Of a DNA stretch of 64,000 nucleotides, positions 58,636 to 64,000 are shown in pieces (the stretch's first letter is position 1; each line of letters starts with the position of its first letter). The notes below the pieces were generated by a model, which worked only from the letters and a program-made list of their open reading frames with translations, was not told the DNA's origin and searched no databases. A program made the position numbers and the translations under genes. The DNA comes from Arthrobacter mangrovi (GTDB taxonomy: Bacteria > Actinomycetota > Actinomycetes > Actinomycetales > Micrococcaceae): positions 62,001-126,000 of the forward strand of contig NZ_BRVS01000026.1 in assembly GCF_026011795.1 (NCBI RefSeq). Direction: 5' to 3'.

Positions 58636-59988
58636 GTGGCAACTGCTGCCGTAAACACCTGGAATATCCCGCCGCGCACCACGCGGCTGGTTCTTTTCTG
58701 CTGCTGGCTGGCCATCCTGGCCGAAGGCTACGACGTCGGCGTGCTCGGCGCCGTCCTCCCCGCCCTGGCCGAGTACCGTGCCTGGGACCTGAGTCCGCTG
58801 GAGCTCGGCGGACTCGGTGCCTACGCGTTGGTAGGCATGCTTTTCGGAGCCCTGTTCATCGGCACGCTCAGCGACCTTTACGGGCGCAAGAGGATGCTGC
58901 TCCTCTCGATGCTGATCTTCACGCTGACGCAATTAGGGGCGGCAATGGCGCCGACGCCGGAATTGTTCGGCCTGTTCCGCCTCCTGGGCGGGCTCGGCAT
59001 GGGCGGCGTGATCCCGGTGGCGGCCGCCTTGACCATCGAATACTCGGCTCCGAACAAACGCTCCTACAACTACGGTGTCATGTACTCCGGTTACTCGCTG
59101 GGCATCGTAGCCGCGGCCTTGGTGGCGCTGTTCCTGCTGCCCGTGGCCGGGTGGCGGTGGGTCATTGCGATCGGGGCGCTGCCGGTTGTCTTGCTGCCGT
59201 TCATAGCCAAGATGCTGCCGGAGTCCCTGGACTATCTGGAGTCGAAGGGCAAGCGCGACGACGCCGACCGACTGGCAACCCGGTTGGGCATCGCCCCGTA
59301 CGTTCCGGCCGTTGCCTCGAAACCAGCAGGAGGCGCCGCCGAACCTTGGTGGCGGACGATCACGACAATGTTCTCGCCCCGGTACCTGCGCTCTACGGTC
59401 TTTTTCTGGATTTCCCTGTTCTGCGGCATGGTCCTGGTCTACGGGTTGAATACCTGGCTGCCGTCCATCATGAAGTCCGCAGGTTACGACCTGGGTTCCT
59501 CTTTGGCCTTCCTCCTCGTGTTCAGCCTTGCCTCTGCAGCCGGAGGGCTGGCCTTGGGCCGGGCTGCGGACAAGTATGGGCAGAAGCTCATTCTCGTGGT
59601 GTTCTACCTGCTTGGCGGCGTGGGAATCCTGCTCCTCATGTTCCCCGGCAGCATGGTCGTCAATCTGCTGTTTGTAGCGTTCGCGGGCATTGGTTCCATC
59701 TCAACTTCGCTGGTGCTCACGGGGTACATCGCTGACTACTACCCCGCCAACATCCGGGCTACGGCGACCGGTTGGGCTCTCAGCTTCGCACGGATCGGAG
59801 CAATCTCCGGGCCACTAATCGGTGGGTGGATCGGAAGCGCGGAATTGCCCTTCGAATGGAACTTCATGATTTTTGCCGGAATTGCGGGGTTGGCGGCCGT
59901 TGCGGTCGCCCTGATTCCGAAGCGCAGGGCTGTGACGACGACGGATCAGACGTCAGGCGACGAAACGGTCGACATCGCCTCCCGCTGA
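58636..59988 (+). CDS. MFS aromatic acid:H+ symporter (AAHS type)
   Basis: A 450-residue major facilitator. FCCWLAILAEGYDVGVLGAVLPALA, the GTLSDLYGRKR loop and LPESLDYLESKGK are hallmarks of the AAHS family (benzoate, 4-hydroxybenzoate, salicylate importers). The GTG at 58636 is the only fitting start; an overlapping ATG at 58634 is out of frame. It lies about 110 bases after the monooxygenase and ends at a strong hairpin. It probably supplies the aromatic acid that the ligase activates. Confidence 0.9.
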   Translation: MATAAVNTWNIPPRTTRLVLFCCWLAILAEGYDVGVLGAVLPALAEYRAWDLSPLELGGLGAYALVGMLFGALFIGTLSDLYGRKRMLLLSMLIFTLTQLGAAMAPTPELFGLFRLLGGLGMGGVIPVAAALTIEYSAPNKRSYNYGVMYSGYSLGIVAAALVALFLLPVAGWRWVIAIGALPVVLLPFIAKMLPESLDYLESKGKRDDADRLATRLGIAPYVPAVASKPAGGAAEPWWRTITTMFSPRYLRSTVFFWISLFCGMVLVYGLNTWLPSIMKSAGYDLGSSLAFLLVFSLASAAGGLALGRAADKYGQKLILVVFYLLGGVGILLLMFPGSMVVNLLFVAFAGIGSISTSLVLTGYIADYYPANIRATATGWALSFARIGAISGPLIGGWIGSAELPFEWNFMIFAGIAGLAAVAVALIPKRRAVTTTDQTSGDETVDIASR

Positions 59989-60004
59989 GCTGTGCGTCCA
60001 GCTA

Positions 60005-60044
60005 GCGCAAGGCGCCGTCCTGGCAGAGGGGCGGCGCCTTGCGC
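60005..60044 (+). terminator. Hairpin after the AAHS transporter
   Basis: Perfect 13-base arms GCGCAAGGCGCCG / CGGCGCCTTGCGC, 14-base loop, starting 17 bases after the stop. Confidence 0.8.
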
Positions 60045-60089
60045 GTCTGCATCTCCTACTTCCCGAAGCGCGGCGGTACTCTATGGCGC

Positions 60090-60821
60090 ATGGAGATCAT
60101 CCTTGTTCCCGGGTTCTGGCTGGATGCTTCGTCATGGTCGGAGGTGACGCCGCCCTTGACGGTCGCCGGGCACCGGGTGCACCCGCTGACCCTGCCCGGC
60201 CTGGAATCGCGGGAAGCGCCGCGGAAGGGGATCGGACTGCGGGACCATATCGACGCCGTCGTCAAGGAAGTGGACCGGATCGGCGGACGGGTGGTCCTGG
60301 TGGGGCACTCGGGCGGGGGCGCCATTATCTACGGGGCGGCGGATGCGCGGCCGGATTCGGTGGCGCGCTGCATCTACGTGGACGCCGGGCCGCTGGCGGA
60401 GGGCGGCGTGATCAATGACGAACTGCCGGCGGAGGGAGACGAGGTGCCGCTGCCGCCGTGGGAGGGCTTCGAGGACGGCGACCTGGTGGACTTGGACGAG
60501 GAGCTGCGGGCGATGTTCCGTGCCCGGGCCATCCCGCAGCCGAAGGGGGTCGCCTATGACAAGATGCGGCTTAGCGATGAGCGTCGCTTCGAGGTTCCCG
60601 CCACGATTATCGCCTGCGAGTTTCCCTCGTCACTGCTGCGCGAATGGATCGACGCCGGGCACCCGTTCGTTTCGGAGCTGGCCCGCATCCGGGACGTCGA
60701 GTATGTCGACCTGCCGACCGGGCACTGGCCGCAGTTCACCAAGCCGGCCGAGCTCGGCCAGGCGATCCTGGCGGCGGTGGAGCGGACTGCGGTGGAACGG
60801 ACTGCCGGCCGGACCGGCTGA
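60090..60821 (+). CDS. Alpha/beta hydrolase
   Basis: A 243-residue hydrolase. The likely nucleophile Ser is in GHSGGGAI near residue 71; RIRDVEYVDLPTGHWPQFTKP supplies the late His. The pattern fits the esterase/thioesterase-like branch that starts IILVPGFWLDASSW. I choose the ATG at 60090. It has no ribosome binding site, but a TACTCT hexamer sits 8 bases upstream, so the mRNA may be leaderless, which is common in actinobacteria. It is convergent with the usp gene. Confidence 0.8.
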   Translation: MEIILVPGFWLDASSWSEVTPPLTVAGHRVHPLTLPGLESREAPRKGIGLRDHIDAVVKEVDRIGGRVVLVGHSGGGAIIYGAADARPDSVARCIYVDAGPLAEGGVINDELPAEGDEVPLPPWEGFEDGDLVDLDEELRAMFRARAIPQPKGVAYDKMRLSDERRFEVPATIIACEFPSSLLREWIDAGHPFVSELARIRDVEYVDLPTGHWPQFTKPAELGQAILAAVERTAVERTAGRTG

Positions 60822-60832
60822 GCCTGCGGCGG

Positions 60833-61228
60833 TCAGTTCCGGGGGCCGACCAGCGGCTTGACCGCGTGCACCGCGCAGCCGGCCTCGAGGATCACGCGCT
60901 GGGCGGTGCTGCCGAGGATCAGCTTTCCCACGCGGGAGCGGCGGCGGACGCCGATGACGACGAGTTCGACGTCATCCTCATAGGAAACGTCGACGATCAG
61001 GTCTCCCGGGTCGTCATTGCCGACCATGTGGCGCACCTTCGTCGGAATGCCGGCGGCCTGGGCGCGCTCCAGCAGGCCGGCCAGTTCGGCCTGGGCCTGC
61101 TCGGTGTTGTCGGCTGAACCCGGGCCGAGGATACGCAGGTCGGTGCCGCGCAGGACGGCCTCGTCGATGGCTGCGGCCAGGGCGGCGCGGCCCTCGTCGG
61201 TCGGGACAAAGCCCACGGCAACGCTCAT
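60833..61228 (-). CDS. Universal stress protein (UspA family)
   Basis: A 131-residue single UspA domain. The ATP-binding motif is GVRRRSRVGKLILGSTAQRV (G-x2-R...G-x9-GS). GAGAGGA precedes the ATG at 61228. Such proteins respond to stress or carbon state and bind ATP. It overlaps no neighbour and is convergent with the hydrolase, 22 bases from the dehydrogenase stop on the same strand. Confidence 0.9.
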   Translation of the reverse strand: MSVAVGFVPTDEGRAALAAAIDEAVLRGTDLRILGPGSADNTEQAQAELAGLLERAQAAGIPTKVRHMVGNDDPGDLIVDVSYEDDVELVVIGVRRRSRVGKLILGSTAQRVILEAGCAVHAVKPLVGPRN

Positions 61229-61250
61229 GGTGATCCTCTCTCCGCTGGTG

Positions 61251-62201
61251 CTACTTGACGGGTGTTTCGAGCGTGCCCTCGCTGAGGAAGCGCCGGAGGT
61301 TGGCCAGGGTCAGCGCGGCCATGTCCGCCCGGGTTTCGTGGGTTCCGCTGCCCAGGTGCGGCAGCACGACCACGTTCTCCATCTCCAGGAGCTGCGCGGG
61401 AACGCGCGGCTCGTCTTCGAAGACGTCCAGCCCCGCGCCGGCCAGCCGGCCTTCGGTCAGGGCATCGACGAGGGCGGCCTCGTCGACGACGGTGCCGCGG
61501 GCGATGTTGACCAGGTAGTCCTCGGGGCCGAGGGCCGCCAGGACCTCGGCGTCCACGAGCTTCTGCGACGCCGGTCCGCCTGCCGCGGCGACGACCAGGA
61601 CGTCGGAGCGGCGGGCTAGTTCCACCAAGGAGTCCACGTATTCGTAGGCCACGCCCTCGACCGGGCGGCGGTTGTGGTACGCGATGGTGCAGTCAAAACC
61701 CTCCAGCCGGCGGGCGATGACCTTGCCGATCCGGCCGAGGCCGAGGATGCCCACGCGCTTGCCGCTCGCCTTGGTGGCCAGCGGGTAGTTGCCCTTCGCC
61801 TCCCATTCGCCGCGGCGCACGTAGCGGTCGGCGGCGCTGATCCGGCGCAGCACATCCACGTAGAGTGCGATGGCCGTGTCGGCGACGCAGTCGTTGAGGA
61901 CATCCGGGGTGTTGCTGACGCCGATGCCGCGTTCCGCGGCCTGGTCCACGTCCGTGGTGTCATAGCCGACGCCGAAATTGATGACTGCCTGCAGGTTGGG
62001 CAGGGCGTGCATCAGTTCAGTGCCGACGCCGAATCGTCCGGACGTGACGGCCACGGTGAACTCCGCGCCGCGCTCGTCCAGGAAGATGCGGCGGCCTTCG
62101 GCGTCGTCCGGCAGCCGGACGGCGTCGTAATCGTGGATGAGGACATCTCCGACGGCCGGCATCAGCGGACCTACCTGGAGGACGGCGTGGGGCATAGACA
62201 T
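61251..62201 (-). CDS. D-2-hydroxyacid dehydrogenase
   Basis: A 316-residue NAD(P)-dependent dehydrogenase of the glyoxylate/hydroxypyruvate reductase type. INFGVGYDTTDVDQAAERGI leads into the Rossmann motif GILGLGRIGKVIARRL; the catalytic Arg, Glu and His fall in VVAAAGG, ARGTVVDEAALVDAL and VVLPHLGSGTHETR. I chose the ATG at 62201; the frame runs to 62342 without support. It probably reduces glyoxylate, hydroxypyruvate or a related 2-keto acid. Substrate not fixed by the sequence. Confidence 0.9.
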   Translation of the reverse strand: MSMPHAVLQVGPLMPAVGDVLIHDYDAVRLPDDAEGRRIFLDERGAEFTVAVTSGRFGVGTELMHALPNLQAVINFGVGYDTTDVDQAAERGIGVSNTPDVLNDCVADTAIALYVDVLRRISAADRYVRRGEWEAKGNYPLATKASGKRVGILGLGRIGKVIARRLEGFDCTIAYHNRRPVEGVAYEYVDSLVELARRSDVLVVAAAGGPASQKLVDAEVLAALGPEDYLVNIARGTVVDEAALVDALTEGRLAGAGLDVFEDEPRVPAQLLEMENVVVLPHLGSGTHETRADMAALTLANLRRFLSEGTLETPVK

Positions 62202-62504
62202 ACGGCGAGCGTAGTGAGGACATCGATTCAGGTCCAACACGGAATTTGGATGAATCAATGCCCTTGGGGTATCGGTTCTCGGGGCAGTTCGAAAACCCCC
62301 GGAAATCCGCGGAAGTGTGGCCGCTGTCACATGGAGAACCATCGGCGGCGGAGTCCTTCACGTCTCCGACATGGACAAACCTCCCTTGACGCGGTTGAAG
62401 GCGCATCGGGAAGCTGTTTGCCAGCACCGACCCCTGGCCTCGAGCACAGATCGCTTCGAAGCCGCAACCGTGTGGGGCGCGTGACCCAGATTCCGGAGGA
62501 TTCA
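62202..62504. other. Divergent promoter region with inverted repeat
   Basis: About 300 bases separate the divergent dehydrogenase and ABC binding-protein genes. An imperfect inverted repeat GATTCAGGTCCAA ... TTGGATGAATC at 62225-62256 (8-base centre) lies 24 bases from the dehydrogenase start and could be an operator. No gene seen. Confidence 0.45.
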
Positions 62505-64000
62505 ATGATGTCTTCACTTCGCACCCAAGGGCAGTTCGCCCTGCGGCTCTCCGCCGTGGCTGCCGGCGGAACACTGCTGCTGAGCGGCTGCTCGGTGGCC
62601 AACTCGGAAAGCGCCGGCGGCGCGACCGCCGCCAGCTCGGACACCATCCGCGTGGTGCTGCAGCAGGAGCCGCCGACGCTGGAACCCTGCGAGGCCAACC
62701 TGACGAGCACCGGCGTGGTGGACCGCTCGACGATCACCGAGCCGTTGATCGAGCGCAACCCGACCAGCGGCGAGCTAGAGCCGAAGCTGGCCACCGAGTG
62801 GGAGTCCAAGGACAACAAGGCCTGGACGCTGACCCTGCGCGAGGGCGTGAAGTTCCACGACGGCAGCGACTTCACCGCCGAGGATGCCGCCGCGACGATC
62901 GAGCGCGCGGTGAACTCCAAGCTTGGCTGCAACGTCGAGGGCTACGTCTTCGGCGACCAGGACCTGGACGTGAAGGCCGTCAACGACACCACCCTGCAGG
63001 TCACCGCCCAGGAGGCGGACCCGATCCTGCCGCTGCGGCTGTCCTTCCTGGAAGTAGTGCCGGCGGAAACCTCGGACACGGAGAAGGTCCGGGAGCCCAT
63101 CGGCACGGGCCCCTACCAGCTCGAGCAGTGGGACGCGGGCCAGAAGATCACCCTGGCCCGGTTCGACGGCTACTGGGGCGAGAAGCCGGCGTACGCCAAG
63201 GCTGAGTACCAGTGGCGTGCCGAGAGCAGCGTCCGCGCGGCGATGATCACCTCCGGCGAGGCCGACATCGCGACCGGGCTGAGCCCCGAGGACAACATCG
63301 GCGACCTGGGCGTCTCCTACCCGAACAACGAGACGGTCGCACTGCGCATGCACAGCGACACGGCTCCGTTCAACGACATCCGGATCCGGCAGGCCGTCAA
63401 CTACGCCATCGATAAGGAAGGCATCGTCGCCAGCCTCTACGGCGGACGCGACAAGGTCGCGGCGCAGCTGGTGCCCTCCGGCGTCGTCGGGCATAACGAG
63501 TCCCTGCAGGCCTGGCCGTTCGACCTGGAGAAGGCGAAGCAGCTGGTGGCCGAGGCCAAGGCCGACGGCGTTGATACCAGCGCGCAGATCGACATGGTCG
63601 TGCGCAGCGCGCAGTTCCCGAAGATCGAGGAACTGGGCCAGGTGCTCCAGGAGCAGCTGACCCAGGCCGGCCTGAACGTCAAGCTGCAGATGCTCGAGAC
63701 CAGCCAGCACCTGACCTACCAGGTCCGGCCGTTCGCCAAGTCCGACGGCGCGCTGATGCTCATGACGCAGCACGGCAACCAGGCCGGCGACGCGGCGTTC
63801 ACGGTGGACCAGTACATGCGGACCGACGGCGCGCAGAGCGCGTTCGGCACCCCCGAGCTTGACGCCCTGATCAAGAAGGCCGACGCCGCCACCGGCGAGG
63901 ACCGGCAGAAGGCCTTCGAGGAGGTCTTCTCCTACCAGAACGACAAGGTGGTGCAGTTCGCCCACATCGCCCACCAGACCGGCATGATCGGCAAGGCGGC
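62505..64000 (+). CDS. Peptide/opine-type ABC binding lipoprotein (5' part)
   Basis: The first 498 residues of a family 5 solute-binding protein; the gene continues past the window edge. The signal peptide has lipobox LLSGC with Cys near residue 29. RVVLQQEPPTLEPCEANLTSTGVVDRS and LATEWESKDNKAWTLTLREGVKFHDGSDFTAEDAAATIERA are family blocks; VRQAVNYAIDKEGIV-type and late TGMIGKAA segments follow. CCGGAGGA precedes the ATG at 62505 (an ATG at 62508 is also possible). The ligand could be a peptide, opine or metal complex. Confidence 0.9.
   Translation, partial: MMSSLRTQGQFALRLSAVAAGGTLLLSGCSVANSESAGGATAASSDTIRVVLQQEPPTLEPCEANLTSTGVVDRSTITEPLIERNPTSGELEPKLATEWESKDNKAWTLTLREGVKFHDGSDFTAEDAAATIERAVNSKLGCNVEGYVFGDQDLDVKAVNDTTLQVTAQEADPILPLRLSFLEVVPAETSDTEKVREPIGTGPYQLEQWDAGQKITLARFDGYWGEKPAYAKAEYQWRAESSVRAAMITSGEADIATGLSPEDNIGDLGVSYPNNETVALRMHSDTAPFNDIRIRQAVNYAIDKEGIVASLYGGRDKVAAQLVPSGVVGHNESLQAWPFDLEKAKQLVAEAKADGVDTSAQIDMVVRSAQFPKIEELGQVLQEQLTQAGLNVKLQMLETSQHLTYQVRPFAKSDGALMLMTQHGNQAGDAAFTVDQYMRTDGAQSAFGTPELDALIKKADAATGEDRQKAFEEVFSYQNDKVVQFAHIAHQTGMIGKA

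Noticed and set aside
1-64000. CRISPR arrays, rRNA or tRNA genes, insertion sequences
   Set aside because: No regularly spaced repeats, no conserved rRNA blocks, no cloverleaf candidates and no transposase-like proteins were seen.

Overview
The window is high-GC DNA with strong G/C preference at third codon positions, purine-rich Shine-Dalgarno sites, frequent GTG starts and many ATGA/GTGA stop-start overlaps. Together with the gene content (PaaX regulators, SoxR with a canonical box, TspO, AAHS and GntP permeases) this fits a soil actinobacterium of the Arthrobacter/Micrococcaceae type. That placement is inference. I see no rRNA, tRNA, CRISPR array or intact insertion sequence. The last gene runs off the right edge.

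Layout. 1-2,500: a TetR regulator with its operator, an EamA permease and TspO. 2,700-12,400: an accessory block with visibly lower GC in parts. It has a frameshifted small PH-like membrane gene at the left and a possibly truncated gene at the right. Between them are an EcsC-like protein, a lipoprotein and a tight four-gene minus-strand operon (HhH glycosylase-like protein, DUF6361-type protein, phospholipase-D nuclease, SF2 helicase) that looks like an anti-phage or restriction-type system. Just beyond lies a protein with S1-like, coiled-coil and RelE-like regions. 14,400-25,650: dehydrogenases (including a benzyl-alcohol-type ADH/ALDH pair), hydrolases, an MBL-fold enzyme, gene remnants and an AlkC-type DNA repair protein. 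26,300-34,000: an IclR-controlled block with a GntP permease, CoA-transferase and HMG-CoA-lyase-like enzyme on one side and a NitT/TauT-type ABC importer on the other; similar small palindromes precede both units. 34,100-37,300: a stand-alone molybdopterin oxidoreductase whose fourth cluster cysteine is replaced by glycine, with a small helical partner. 37,300-42,200: PAP2, SoxR and its target oxidoreductase plus MFS exporter, DoxX, and a TMEM175-type channel.

42,300-60,000: the most informative region, a catabolic island with two PaaX-family regulators. It encodes two cupins, a HGGYW hydrolase, an MBL-fold protein, two transporters, a KynB/isatin-hydrolase-type cyclase, two CoA thioesterases, a ThDP decarboxylase-like enzyme, a RidA protein, an FAA hydrolase, a benzoate/2-aminobenzoate-type CoA ligase and a fused flavin monooxygenase/old-yellow-enzyme protein of the 2-aminobenzoyl-CoA monooxygenase/reductase or salicylyl-CoA 5-hydroxylase type. 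I infer a CoA-thioester route for an ortho-substituted benzoate, plausibly anthranilate, possibly fed from isatin or kynurenine-type precursors. Two divergent promoter regions in the island carry CGATCG-centred palindromes at the same distance from the -10 hexamer, suggesting a shared operator.

60,000-64,000: a hydrolase with a possibly leaderless start, a universal stress protein, a D-2-hydroxyacid dehydrogenase and the 5' part of a peptide-type ABC binding protein.
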